This document shows positions 36,345 through 45,326 of a DNA stretch of 64,000 nt, piece by piece. Both the position numbers and the translations under genes were made by a program. Below the pieces are notes generated by a model. The model was not told where the DNA came from and did no database searches. It saw only the letters and a list, made by a program, of their open reading frames with translations. Within the stretch, counting starts at the first letter, position 1, and each line of letters opens with the position of its first letter. This DNA is from Hydrogenophaga sp. (GTDB lineage Bacteria > Pseudomonadota > Gammaproteobacteria > Burkholderiales > Burkholderiaceae_C): contig NZ_JADMJO010000007.1 in NCBI RefSeq assembly GCF_018780385.1, positions 41,832 to 105,831 on the forward strand, written 5' to 3'.

Positions 36345-36591
36345 CGGATCTGTTTTGCCCGAGCCACTCGCCACGATCGTATGCGTTTGCCACCGCGTTA
36401 GCGACAAGACAATTGCACACTGTGCCCGCTCAGGCATGGGGTTCGACGACACTCAGCTTGAGTTGGGTGAGGCAACTCAGTGCGGGCAGTGCGAGGGATG
36501 CGCTCGCTCCCTGTGCTCTGAATGCGTGCCAAGAAATGCAGTGGCTCATTTGCAGCGGCAAGATCAGATCGAGCGCACGATTCCTAGTTGA
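36328..36591 (+). CDS. bfd: Bacterioferritin-associated ferredoxin
   Basis: The BFD fold is clear: TIVCVCHRVSDKTIAHCARSG and CGQCEGCA supply the four cysteines of the [2Fe-2S] cluster. Bfd reduces ferric iron in Bfr so that it can leave the core. The ATG at 36328 lies inside the Fur-like box; the TTG at 36355 with GGA upstream is an alternative, giving a more usual 78 aa. The tail after CARSLCSECVP is longer than in typical Bfd. Confidence 0.85.
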   Translation: MRFIIIGSVLPEPLATIVCVCHRVSDKTIAHCARSGMGFDDTQLELGEATQCGQCEGCARSLCSECVPRNAVAHLQRQDQIERTIPS

Positions 36592-37515
36592 ACACTGACG
36601 CACAACCCGGCGATCAACAACCGCTGCGAACAGGACTTCTGTTTTTGTTGTCTGCTCGAGATTGACTGCCCCGGTCAGGTGTTTAGGGACCATGCACATC
36701 TTTCGCCGAAAGCTGGCATACCTGATCGACCAGGCGACCGACAGATGAACCCCCAGCAGCGGCCACTCAACTGCTATGAGGTACTCCGTGCCGGTCGAGC
36801 GAATGCTCCGCGTCAATTCGACCGGGTCTTTGCGACCCAGTTACGCCTGATCTCTTCTGACGAGCCAGCGTGCGCCAGTTGCCAGTGTGCGGATGGAAAC
36901 GCTGATCTATCACGCACGAAGGGTCTGTACCGCGCAGATGGGTGCGACTGCGGTGATGATCACGATGACCAACCCGCTCGGGCCCGCGGCAGCGTCGCCT
37001 CTGCAGACGAATGTGCACGCATTCGACGGCCACCGTGTAACGCTGGACTTATAGGCTCCCTTTGCGGTCGCTGCAGCCCCGAAATAAGTACCCGACCGGG
37101 CGTCAACATCGCCTTGGCTTCTCTCAGACGGTATCAACTCGCAGAAATGGACAAATCTGCAATCGACGTGTGACTCGCTCGGGCTGCCATGGAGTTATCA
37201 CACGGCCTCGCTGCAAAACAGACCCTGGCCGCTTGCGGGTGTACCTATGCTCACTGGCACCAAGCAGTCGTTCGGCACAGCCAGCGCCGTTGAAGTGAAC
37301 GGCGGCTATGCGAATGGCTGCAGTCGCTGGGCCCGACCGAAGCTGGCTACGCCGTCTTGGCGATCCGCCTGCTGGTGATCAAGAACCTCGCTGGCCTCTT
37401 TTTTCACACCTTCTTCATTTAAGTCACCTAGCCTTTAAAACGATCGCACGTTCCTAGTGCGGTCCTGGCGCTGGTCTGGCGCGCCAGCAACCTGCATGAC
37501 TTTAAGGAGAGAGAT
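36592..37515. other. Gene-poor stretch with possible remnant
   Basis: About 920 bases. The longest frames have no family and no ribosome-binding site. From 37303 to 37423 (+) a frame ends with TEAGYAVLAIRLLVIKNLAG and FFHTFFI, which looks like the hydrophobic C-terminus of a membrane protein with no start, hence a remnant. Nothing else is recognised. Confidence 0.4.
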
Positions 37516-39054
37516 GTGAATTCCCCATTGAATCGCCGTCGCTTTATGGAGTTATCGAGTGCAGCAGCGGTCGGCACCGCGCTTGCCCCGCTGGGCCTTT
37601 TGAACGCACGCATCGCGTCTGCCCAGCCAAACTGCAGCTACGCGAGTATGACGGTGCCGGGTTTCGGTCCGCTCGCGTTCAACCAACTGCCGCTCAACAC
37701 TTCCCAGCTGGGCACACTAGCGCAGGTACCCCTGATCGCCTTGCCCCCTGGTTTTGTGTACACCGCCATCTCCCTGCGCGGCTCACTCGACTCTGAGGGA
37801 AAAACAGTGCCTGGAGGTCACGACGGAATGGCGTGTTTCCAAGGTCGCTCAGGAACCTATGTGCTGGTCCGCAACCACGAGCTCAACCCGACCTCATCGT
37901 CCCCGGGTTGCTTGACGTCAAACAGTAAGCAGTACGACCCCTTCGTCGGCAACGCCGCTGGCTTGGGCGGCGGCGGCACCATGACTTTGGTCGTCGATCG
38001 TAACGGGCAGGTATTGCAGGACTACATCTCTCTCGGCGGCACCATCCGCAACTGCGCCGGCGGTCCCACGCCGTGGTCGTCCTGGATCAGCTGCGAGGAG
38101 AACACGAACGTTCCCACCAGCGCCTCCTCCAATCAAGTGGCCAAGAAGCACGGCTACAACTTCGAGGTTCCTGCACTTTTGGGGCAGGCCGTCGACCCAA
38201 TTCCTCTGGTGGCGATGGGTCGCATGAACCATGAAGCCGTCTCTGCCGATCCGAACAGCGGCTACATCTACCAGACGGAAGACCGCGGCGACAGCGCCTT
38301 CTACCGCTTCGTGCCCAAGGTCCGCAAGCCAAGCAAGTTCGGCGACCTGCAGCAAGGTGGTGACCTCTATGCGATGGTCATCAAGCCCGGTCAGCGGTCC
38401 GCCTGCACCGGCGCGCCTTTGCCGCTCAGCAGTCCCCAGGGCACCGAGGTCGTCGACACACGCGGCCTGAGGGGCGGCTCAACGGGCAGCATGCTGCCCT
38501 TCATTGGCCAGCCGCTGGCCGTGGAGTGGGTGCGTCTGGAGGAGGTGGATCCCGCGGGCGATACGCTGCGCGCCGAAGCGCAGACCAAGGGCGCGGCGAT
38601 GTGGTTCCGTGGAGAGGGAGCCTGGTATCACCAGGGCAGGCACTACTTCGTTTGCAGCAACGCTGGCGACGCCGGCGAGGGGCAGGTGTGGTGTCTTGAC
38701 CCGCGCAACGAGACCGTGACCTTGGTGGTCGAATCGACTTCCGAAAACTTGCTGGACGGCCCGGACAACATCACGGTAGCCCGTGACGGAACGCTGTACC
38801 TTTGCGAAGACGGAAGCGCTGGCACGCCCGGCAACGCCAATTACAGCCAGCGCGTGGTCGGTGTGGACGCGACGGGAGGCCTGTTCGACTTCTGCAAGAA
38901 CATCATCCCAGGAAACACCTCAGAGTTTGCGGGCGCCTGCTTCTCACCCGACGGCCGCTACATGTACGTCAACATGCAGGGGGCAGGCATTACGCTTTGC
39001 ATCTGGCGGTCAGACAGCCGTCCGATCTACCTGCGCCCGGGCTTCGCCAGCTGA
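37516..39054 (+). CDS. Tat-exported DUF839 / PhoX-type protein
   Basis: 512 aa starting at GTG with AAGGAGAGAG upstream. The Tat signal is NRRRFMELSSAAAVGTALAP. The mature part has the DUF839 (PhoX phosphatase) pattern: YVLVRNHELN, GGTMTLVVDRNG, WSSWISCEENT, GRMNHEAVSADP, TEDRGDSAFYRFVP and DGPDNITVARDGTLYLCED. PhoX enzymes are periplasmic Ca/Fe-dependent alkaline phosphatases folded as a beta-propeller. No Pho box was recognised upstream. The phosphatase role is by family only. Confidence 0.75.
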   Translation: MNSPLNRRRFMELSSAAAVGTALAPLGLLNARIASAQPNCSYASMTVPGFGPLAFNQLPLNTSQLGTLAQVPLIALPPGFVYTAISLRGSLDSEGKTVPGGHDGMACFQGRSGTYVLVRNHELNPTSSSPGCLTSNSKQYDPFVGNAAGLGGGGTMTLVVDRNGQVLQDYISLGGTIRNCAGGPTPWSSWISCEENTNVPTSASSNQVAKKHGYNFEVPALLGQAVDPIPLVAMGRMNHEAVSADPNSGYIYQTEDRGDSAFYRFVPKVRKPSKFGDLQQGGDLYAMVIKPGQRSACTGAPLPLSSPQGTEVVDTRGLRGGSTGSMLPFIGQPLAVEWVRLEEVDPAGDTLRAEAQTKGAAMWFRGEGAWYHQGRHYFVCSNAGDAGEGQVWCLDPRNETVTLVVESTSENLLDGPDNITVARDGTLYLCEDGSAGTPGNANYSQRVVGVDATGGLFDFCKNIIPGNTSEFAGACFSPDGRYMYVNMQGAGITLCIWRSDSRPIYLRPGFAS

Positions 39055-39209
39055 GTTTCGCAGCCTTAAGGGGCCGGTCGGCAATCGACCGGCTCGGTAC
39101 TCTCGCGTCCATCACCATTGATGTCGCAGACGCAAGAGTTACTGCTGAGATCTACGAGCGCACGGAGATCTAATCGGGTACGGCGCCGCCCATAGCTACA
39201 ATCGAATCG

Positions 39210-39426
39210 TTGGTGCTCGCAGCATGATTCACGTGCTGCAGTTCAACGGGAAGCAGGGGGGCTAGTCCACAAGGACGAGCCTAACCTGCGCTGCCCCCGC
39301 AACGGTAAGCAGACGAGAGACCTGACGCAGATCGGGCGACTCCGCTTTCATCACGCAGCCACTGGACGACCGCCGTGTCGTCTGGGAAGGCGATGGAGGT
39401 TGTTCTGTCAGCCCGGATACCGGCCA
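39210..39426 (+). promoter_or_regulatory. Cobalamin riboswitch
   Basis: The conserved elements are present in order: a start near TGGTGCTCGC, GCTGCCCCCGCAACGGTAAG with the B12-box neighbourhood, GCCACTGG paired with CTGGGAAGGCG, and the late element AGCCCGGATACCGGCC. It ends about 95 bases before the btuB remnant. AdoCbl binding would repress the uptake operon. Confidence 0.9.
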
Positions 39427-39520
39427 ACAAGGTAGTGGTGCGTCTGACAATAGTCGCGCCGCCGTGACGCTCATGCACCGTCGGGGAAGGCGGTGAGGGC
39501 ATGTCTCTTGTTCTTTCATC

Positions 39521-39910
39521 ATGAAAACCCGAAACTTGCTTGGGCCATTGCTCGCGCTGTTCCTTGCCGTTCTGGCCTCATTGCCTTCTTACGCCCAGTC
39601 CATGGAGCCAAAAGGTCTTCCCGAGACTGCCATTACAGAGACTCGTGTTGAAACGTCTTCAGCTGCAGTCCGTGGTGACGTTGTAGTGATCGACACCAAC
39701 GTTTTGGAGCAATTCAAAGGGCGGACGCTCTCCGAGGTGATTTCACGCAACGCTGGCCTACAAATGTCTACCAACGGCGGTTCAGTAAAACAACCCAGTT
39801 TATTTTTGCATTGAACAGAGGCGCATCACGACCTGCTTCTCATCGATGGAGTTCGGTACGGTTCCTCGACGTCTGGCAGCGCCGACTGGGACAACATTGC
39901 GCTGTCCTCT
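39521..39910 (+). pseudogene. btuB: BtuB-type TonB receptor, truncated and frameshifted
   Basis: Signal peptide (LLGPLLALFLAVLASLPSYA) and plug-domain start (RGDVVVIDTNVLEQFKG, SEVISRNAGLQMSTNGG, SLFLH) stop at a TGA at 39812. In another frame the plug continues: LLLIDGVRYGSSTSG, SADWDNIALSSI. It then ends, so about 85% of a ~600-aa receptor is missing. It sits right behind the B12 riboswitch, the normal place of btuB. Confidence 0.8.
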
Positions 39911-40106
39911 ATTCATGCAGAAACGCCTTGCATCTCTCGGACAACAACTGCTAGCGCTGCCAGCTGGAGCAGTGCGTGGCCACACGCTTAACTATTCACT
40001 CTGTGAAACCAAGTTGGAGCTGGTTCGCCAAACCGAATCTGCGCTCGGAGGAACCAGCGGAAAAGGCGAGGTCGTGTTCCAGTCGGGCTCCGTGCAAGCG
40101 ACGTAC

Positions 40107-40151
40107 TTCCACGCGTGGCTTGCCTCCTTCTTCCACGCGCGGTTTGCCGCC
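40107..40151 (+). repeat. Short tandem repeat, 24-bp period
   Basis: Two 21-base units starting TTCCACGCG at 40107 and 40131, identical at 18 of 21 positions, lie in the space between the btuB remnant and btuF. The rest of 39911-40233 shows no gene that I recognise. Confidence 0.5.
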
Positions 40152-40233
40152 AACCCTGTGCCCACGGCGTCTCTGCTCCTTCCAGGAGCCACCAATTGAC
40201 CTCCGACCGCTGCTCAGACTTAAAGGAGTCAGC

Positions 40234-41112
40234 ATGAAAGACTTCACCATCAAACCTTGGCTGAGGGTTGCCGTACTGCTGTGCGGCATGGGCAACCTTC
40301 ACGCCGCCGGCCTTCGGGTTACCGACGACCGCGGCGTGGAGGTGTCGCTGCCGAAGTCGCCACAGCGCATTGTCTCGTTGTTACCCTCGCTCACCGAGAC
40401 CGTGTGCGAGCTCGGCCAGTGCAATCGGCTGGTAGGGGTAGATCGGTATTCCAACCACCCAGCTTCGGTTCGAGACCTGCCCAAGGCGGGTGGCGTCATC
40501 GACCCCAACATCGAAGCTATCGTGGCGCTCAAACCCGACGTGGTGCTCATGGCCACCTCGTCCCGCGGCGTGCAGCGTTTGGAAGCGCTGGGCCTGAATG
40601 TGCTGGCCATGGATCCCAAAAGCTCGGCCGACGCGCAACGTGTCATGGGCAAGCTTGGCCAACTGCTGGAAGTTCCCGATGCGCAGCGGATCTGGCGTGC
40701 TGTGGAAGCAGGCGTGATGGCTGAGGCGCAGTCACTGCCACCTCGCGCACGCTCGCTGCGCGTGTACTACGAGGTCAGCGCCGGTGGTTACGCGGCGGGC
40801 ACGCAGTCGTTCATCGGCGAAATGATGGCGCGCCTGGGCGTGCAGAACATCGTGACCCCCGATCTCGGACCGTTCCCGCGCATCAACCCCGAGTACGTCG
40901 TGCGCGCGAACCCCGACCTCATCATGATCGGCGTGCGCAACGTGCAGGGTATGGAGCATCGTCCCGGATGGCGCGGCATGCGAGCCTTGCGTGAGCAGCG
41001 AGTGTGCGTGTTCACAGCAGAAGAATCCGACGTGCTGGTACGCCCCGGCCCACGCATGGCCGAAGCCGCCCGGGTGATGGCGCGCTGCATTCAGGAAAAG
41101 GGCTTAATGTGA
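40234..41112 (+). CDS. btuF: BtuF, periplasmic cobalamin-binding protein
   Basis: 292 aa with AAAGGAG before ATG 40234 and a signal peptide (about 10-24). Two lobes of the class III binding-protein fold: PQRIVSLLPSLTETVCELG, VDRYSNHP, KAGGVIDPNIEAIVALKPD and the C-terminal NPEYVVRANPDLIMIG. It would hand B12 to BtuCD. The gene is open, but its transporter partners downstream and receptor upstream are broken. Confidence 0.9.
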   Translation: MKDFTIKPWLRVAVLLCGMGNLHAAGLRVTDDRGVEVSLPKSPQRIVSLLPSLTETVCELGQCNRLVGVDRYSNHPASVRDLPKAGGVIDPNIEAIVALKPDVVLMATSSRGVQRLEALGLNVLAMDPKSSADAQRVMGKLGQLLEVPDAQRIWRAVEAGVMAEAQSLPPRARSLRVYYEVSAGGYAAGTQSFIGEMMARLGVQNIVTPDLGPFPRINPEYVVRANPDLIMIGVRNVQGMEHRPGWRGMRALREQRVCVFTAEESDVLVRPGPRMAEAARVMARCIQEKGLM

Positions 41113-41415
41113 GCGGGTGTCCTAGTGGTGGTGCTGGCGCAGACCACGGGTGCGGCTGTGGCGCAAACCGGTTTGATCGCCTTCGTGGGTCTGGCTTCTC
41201 CGCACCTCGTGCGCTCCATCGTCAAGACCACACACGGCCGCCTGCTGGTGTTGAGCGCCATGATGGGGGGCCTGTTGCTGATGGCCGCCGATGTGCTCGC
41301 ACGCTGGATCATCGCGCCGCAGGAACTGCCGGTGGGCGTGCTCACTGCGGTGCTGGGGGGCAGCTACCTGTTGTTGCTGATCCACCGGCGGCGTCGGCCC
41401 GGAGGTGGGCTGTGA
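41113..41415 (+). pseudogene. btuC: BtuC permease, C-terminal remnant
   Basis: About 97 codons (GLIAFVGLASPHLVRSIVKT, LVLSAMMGGLLLMAADVLAR, VGVLTAVLGGSYLLLLIHRR) match the end of FecCD-type permeases such as BtuC. The first ~230 residues are missing: the btuF stop at 41112 is followed directly by the remnant, so a deletion joined the two. It overlaps the btuD start. Confidence 0.8.
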
Positions 41416-41960
41416 AGCGGGCCTTGCAAGCCACGGGCATCTGTGTCGAGCTGGGCGCCATCCGTGTGCTGCACGGCATCGATTTGGATTTTTCTGCCGA
41501 ACGCTGGACCAGCGTTGTGGGCCCCAACGGCGCTGGCAAGTCCACCCTGCTGAAGGCGCTGGCCGGTCTGCTGCGGCACAGCGGTCGGGTGCAGCTGATG
41601 GGCCGACCACTGGCGCAGTGGCGTGGCCGCGAACGCGCGCGCTGCCTGGCCTGGCTGGGGCAGGGCGAGCAGGGGGCGGACGACCTCAGTGTGTGGGACG
41701 TGGCCATGCTCGGGCGCCTGCCGCACCAACCCTGGCTGGCTCCGCCTTCGCACGCCGACCGGGTGGCCGTGGCGCAGGCCCTGCGAACCACCCAGGGATT
41801 GGAATGGCGAGAGCCGCATGGCGCTGCACGCACGCCAGATGGTAGTAATCGCGAAAGACTAGGTGGTACAGCAGGGCTATTGCCAAGACCTTGTCACCCA
41901 TCAGGCGCTGGGAAGATCTTTGACCACCGCATCGCCATCCATTCGCTGAGTGAGCAGTGA
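41412..41960 (+). pseudogene. btuD: BtuD ATPase with internal deletion
   Basis: GTG at 41412 overlaps the btuC stop. Walker A is intact (VVGPNGAGKSTLLKALAGLL). After DRVAVAQALRTTQGLEWRE the sequence jumps, in another frame, to the family's C-terminus (ARQMVVIAKD, then stop, VVQQGYCQDLVTHQAL, then a one-base shift and GKIFDHRIAIHSLSEQ). The signature LSGGE and Walker B are absent. So ATPase function is lost. Confidence 0.8.
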
Positions 41961-41996
41961 CTGGTTCAGCTTCGTTAATGTTTCTGGAGTCCGCAC

Positions 41997-42578
41997 ATGC
42001 AGATCGAATCCCCCCCGACCGACAAGCAATACGACAAGCCCGAAGGTGAACGCCGCGGCCTGGTGATCGTGCACACGGGCGACGGCAAGGGCAAAAGCAC
42101 GGCAGCCTTTGGGCTTGCGCTGCGTGCATTCGGCCGCACGCATGTGCACGGCAAGCTGGTGAAGATTTTCCAGTTCATGAAAGTACCCAGTGCTCGCTTC
42201 GGTGAGCACCGAATCTTCGAGCAGCTCGGGCTGCCGATCGAGGGGTTGGGCGACGGCTTCAGCTGGAAGAGTCAGGACCTGGAACATTCCGCCCAGCTCG
42301 CGCGAGATGGCTGGCTGAAAGCCCGCGCTGCGATTTTGGGGGGTGATTACTTCATGGTCACTCTCGACGAGCTGACCTACCCGCTGATTTACGGTTGGCT
42401 GCCGCTTGACGACGTGTTGCAGACGCTGCGAGATCGTCCGCGCCATGTGCACGTGGTCATCACCGGGCGCCGCTGCCCACCCGAGATCATTGAACTGGCC
42501 GATACCGTAACCGAGATGACCTTGGTGAAACACGCATTCAAGGCGGGCATTCCCGCCCAGCGCGGCATTGAAGATTGA
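41997..42578 (+). CDS. cobO: CobO, corrinoid adenosyltransferase
   Basis: 193 aa of the CobA/BtuR class: [20 protein letters not shown] is the P-loop, with [16 protein letters not shown] and [15 protein letters not shown]. It adds the adenosyl group to cob(I)alamin or cobyrinic acid. Starts about 35 bases after the btuD remnant. The gene is complete. Confidence 0.95.
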   Translation: MQIESPPTDKQYDKPEGERRGLVIVHTGDGKGKSTAAFGLALRAFGRTHVHGKLVKIFQFMKVPSARFGEHRIFEQLGLPIEGLGDGFSWKSQDLEHSAQLARDGWLKARAAILGGDYFMVTLDELTYPLIYGWLPLDDVLQTLRDRPRHVHVVITGRRCPPEIIELADTVTEMTLVKHAFKAGIPAQRGIED

Positions 42579-42611
42579 CTCTGTTCACGAAAGAAAAGAA
42601 CCATCACTAAG

Positions 42612-42791
42612 ATGACTCTGAACGAACCGCCTGCACGTCCCGTGGCTCGCCCCTCTGTTGTAGCCACGACTACCGAACGCTGGTCTCTCGACGTCCTTTA
42701 CGTCGAGAAGCCGCTCAGCAGCGGCAACTCCGGCATGGCGGCCGACATGGCCCTGTTGGTCAAGCTGGTCCTGCGGGCGCGGCGCGCCTGA
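42612..42791 (+). CDS. Unrecognised 59-aa ORF in the cobalamin locus
   Basis: ATG at 42612 begins MTLNEPPARPVARPSVVATT and ends NSGMAADMALLVKLVLRARR. It has a mild upstream purine stretch (GAAAGAAAAG). It lies between cobO and cbiB in an otherwise tightly packed operon. It may be two gene ends fused by a deletion, as nearby genes show deletions. Not identified. Confidence 0.35.
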   Translation: MTLNEPPARPVARPSVVATTTERWSLDVLYVEKPLSSGNSGMAADMALLVKLVLRARRA

Positions 42792-42801
42792 GGTAACAGT
42801 C

Positions 42802-43767
42802 ATGGCCGAACTGTGGCCCACCTCCGTCGCGGCACCGCTTGCGGTGCTGGTAGCGCTTGCGCTGGACCTTGCCCTGGGTGAACCGCCGGCACGCTGGCAT
42901 CCAGTTGTGGCCATAGGGCGTTACTTGAGCTGCATGGGCTCCCGCGTGGCGCCCGCCATGGATGCGCCGCCCCAAGCGGCACGCGCCTTCGTCGGTGGTG
43001 CGCTGGCCTGGTGCCTGGGTGCTTCGCTGATCGTGGTCTTTGCGCTGGTGTTGGTAGGGCACATGGCTGGTTGGGTGTGGTGGGCGAAAGCGCTGGCGCT
43101 CGGCGTGCTGCTCAAACCGCTGTTGGCCTGGCGCATGCTGAGCGACGAGGTGCGAGCAGTCGAAGCCGCACTGAGCGAGTCGTTGCCAGCCGGGCGGGCA
43201 CGCTTGGCCTGGCTGGTGAGCCGCGACGTGAGTGCGCTCGACGCGTCGCAGGTGCGCGAAAGCGCCATTGAGTCGCTGGCCGAGAACCTCAACGACTCGG
43301 TGGTGGCGCCGTTGTTCTGGTTCGTCGTGGCGGGGCTTCCAGGTGCCGCGCTCTACCGCTTCGCCAACACGGCCGACGCCATGTGGGGCTACCGTGGCGA
43401 GCGCAGCGGCCGCGACTGGACCTGGGCCGGCAAGTGGGCAGCGCGAGCCGACGACGTGTTGTCATGGCTGCCTGCGCGCATCACAGGCGTGTTGCTGGGT
43501 GTACTTGGCGCAGCGGGTGGATGGCACACGCTGGCTGAGCAGGCGCGGCGCACCCCGTCGCCCAACAGCGGCTGGCCGATGGCGGCGATGGCGCTGGCGC
43601 TTGACGTGCGGTTAAGAAAACCCGGCGTGTACGAACTGCATGGCGCGGGCCGCAGCCCGGAGGCGGCCGACACAGTACAAGCGCTTCGGCTGGCCACTCG
43701 CGTGGTGACAGTTCTCACTATGGCCGCGCTGCTGTGGGCGGGCTTTGCAGCGAAAGGCATGCCATGA
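42802..43767 (+). CDS. cbiB: CbiB, adenosylcobinamide-phosphate synthase
   Basis: 321 aa membrane protein. Family motifs: LALDLALGEPPARWHPVVAI, SRDVSALDASQVRESAIESL, NLNDSVVAPLFW, TADAMWGYRGE, WAARADDVLSWLPARITG. Several hydrophobic helices. CbiB links the aminopropanol phosphate to adenosylcobyric acid. It overlaps cobC by ATGA. Confidence 0.95.
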   Translation: MAELWPTSVAAPLAVLVALALDLALGEPPARWHPVVAIGRYLSCMGSRVAPAMDAPPQAARAFVGGALAWCLGASLIVVFALVLVGHMAGWVWWAKALALGVLLKPLLAWRMLSDEVRAVEAALSESLPAGRARLAWLVSRDVSALDASQVRESAIESLAENLNDSVVAPLFWFVVAGLPGAALYRFANTADAMWGYRGERSGRDWTWAGKWAARADDVLSWLPARITGVLLGVLGAAGGWHTLAEQARRTPSPNSGWPMAAMALALDVRLRKPGVYELHGAGRSPEAADTVQALRLATRVVTVLTMAALLWAGFAAKGMP

Positions 43768-44726
43768 CGAACGCTCACGGCGGCCCCGACGCCCTGGGGG
43801 TTCCCCGCTGGGACTTCTCCACCAACGCCAACGCCTGCGGTCCGTGCCCGAGCGCCCTCGCAGCCGTGCAGCAGGCCGATGTCCGCCATTACCCCGACCC
43901 CGCGTACACAGCCCTGCGCGAATCGCTCGCAGCCTTTCACGCGGTGGATGCCGCACGTATTGTGCTGGCCGGAAGCGCGAGCGAGTTCATTGGCCGCTTC
44001 ACCGGCTGGATGGCGCGCGAGGGAGCCCATCGCGTCTGGCTGCCAGAGCTGGCTTACGGTGACTATGCCCACGCGGCGCAGGCCTGGAAGTTTGAGCGCG
44101 TGCAAGACCCGGCGCGTGCACAGCTGGCCTGGTTGTGCGAGCCATCGAGTCCGCTGGGTCAGGCCGAGCCGATGGCGCAGGTTGTGGCGGTCTCAGGCGC
44201 ACAGGTGGTGCTAGACCGCGCCTACGAACCGCTGCGGCTGAGCGGGCGGTGCAGCCTCGAGCCGGAAACATTACAGCAGGTGTGGCAACTGTGGACACCC
44301 AACAAGGCGATGGGGCTGACGGGAGTGCGCGGCGCGTATGCCATCGCCCCGTTGCACGCGCTGGCGGAAGCGAGAGCACTCGAGAAGCTGGCGCCCTCGT
44401 GGCCGCTGGGTTCGCACGCTGTGGCTCTGCTAGCAGCTTGGATGTTGCCCGCCGCACAAGATTGGCTAGAGGAGACCTTGGGGACTTTGCGCGACTGGAA
44501 GCGCAGACAGCTATGCATGCTGACCGATTTGGGCTGGCGCGTGCTACCCAGCGAAGCCAACTACCTCTGCGCGTCACCTTCGCGCCCGTTTGACGAACAT
44601 GCCATGCGCGCAGCAGGCATTAAGCTGCGTGACACCACCAGTTTTGGTTTGCCGAATCATTGGCGTTTGGGTGTATTGAGCCCGCAAGCTCAAGACGCCT
44701 TCCTTTTGGCAACACACAACAAGTGA
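43764..44726 (+). CDS. cobC: Threonine-phosphate decarboxylase / CobC
   Basis: 320 aa PLP enzyme of the aminotransferase fold-type I. FSTNANACGPCPSA, HYPDPAYTALRESLAAFH and WTPNKAMGLTGVRGAYA are family segments, the last with the Schiff-base lysine. CobC supplies aminopropanol phosphate for the CbiB step. Last gene of the cobO-cbiB-cobC run. Confidence 0.9.
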   Translation: MTNAHGGPDALGVPRWDFSTNANACGPCPSALAAVQQADVRHYPDPAYTALRESLAAFHAVDAARIVLAGSASEFIGRFTGWMAREGAHRVWLPELAYGDYAHAAQAWKFERVQDPARAQLAWLCEPSSPLGQAEPMAQVVAVSGAQVVLDRAYEPLRLSGRCSLEPETLQQVWQLWTPNKAMGLTGVRGAYAIAPLHALAEARALEKLAPSWPLGSHAVALLAAWMLPAAQDWLEETLGTLRDWKRRQLCMLTDLGWRVLPSEANYLCASPSRPFDEHAMRAAGIKLRDTTSFGLPNHWRLGVLSPQAQDAFLLATHNK

Positions 44727-45066
44727 CCTGTAGATTCTCGGGGTAGTTATCCAACATAGGTACAGCCAAGCGATGGCAGCGTTCTCAGGAGTTGAGTCTT
44801 TCGATCCTCCCTGGCAACGCCTTCCCCTTCGATGCAGACACAACTTGTACTGCGGAAGAATGGCCACCAGATCGCGAGCGATCATGTCGACCCGCAGGAC
44901 CAATTCACTGGTGCAATCTCCGCAGCTGCATTAGTTCTAGAGTTGGTCACCTGCCGTTCGTGCAACCTGCTTTCTACGAAGTAGTAAGGGTATCTCCTAT
45001 GGTGCGAGGTTTTGGCAGCGCATAAAAATGCGTTTGTCGAGAAATCGTCACCACTCATTCAACGTC

Positions 45067-45109
45067 GACTGCCAGTGCTGCCAGTCAGATGTTGGGCAAA
45101 AAAGCCCGA
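45067..45109 (+). promoter_or_regulatory. ANTAR-type dual-hexaloop RNA motif
   Basis: P1: GACTGCC (45067-45073) and GCCAGTC (45080-45086) pair with one C-C mismatch around a six-base loop AGTGCT (A at 1, G at 4). P2: TTGGGC (45092-45097) and GCCCGA (45104-45109) pair around AAAAAA (A at 1, but A at 4). P2 shares bases 45099-45109 with the terminator arm, so the two exclude each other. Tandem hexaloops with A1/G4 are the known binding site of ANTAR proteins such as AmiR. The P2 loop deviates at position 4. Confidence 0.7.
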
Positions 45110-45137
45110 ATCGGAATAACTCCGGTTCGGGCTTTTT
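45099..45137 (+). terminator. Leader terminator of the amide operon
   Basis: AAAAAGCCCGAATCGGA pairs with TCCGGTTCGGGCTTTTT around ATAAC, with only one wobble pair. It would stop transcripts about 190 bases before the transporter gene. Its A-run on the left makes it usable in both directions, so it may also end the cobC transcript. Confidence 0.85.
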
Positions 45138-45326
45138 CGTTTTCTGTCTTTCAACTTCGCTTCGGTCGAGATCACACCCTCGTCCGGCTGGCGGAGCCTT
45201 GCTTGATCGGAATTCTGTTGGGCTGTGGCGGTTGCTTGTCGGAGATCTTCTGTGTCTAGGGCTAACTTTTTCACAGGTGGATCACAGGTCGTCATTTCCG
45301 TAAACACAACTGCCAGGAGCTTGACC

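Larger units (their letters stand above)
44727..45326. other. Leader region before the amide operon
   Basis: About 600 bases with no CDS. It contains two hexaloop hairpins and an intrinsic terminator (45067-45137) about 190 bases upstream of the first transporter gene. I cannot identify the -35/-10 boxes with confidence. Confidence 0.5.

Noticed and set aside
36679..37173. 164-codon plus-strand ORF after bfd
   Set aside because: No ribosome-binding site, no family and composition of non-coding DNA.
45017..45034. CGCAT-AAAA-ATGCG hairpin followed by TTT
   Set aside because: Short stem and T-run; the stronger hairpins at 45067-45137 explain the region better.
45210..45245. Possible sigma-54 promoter before the urtA gene
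   Set aside because: GG and GC elements are present but the spacing is wrong for a -24/-12 promoter.
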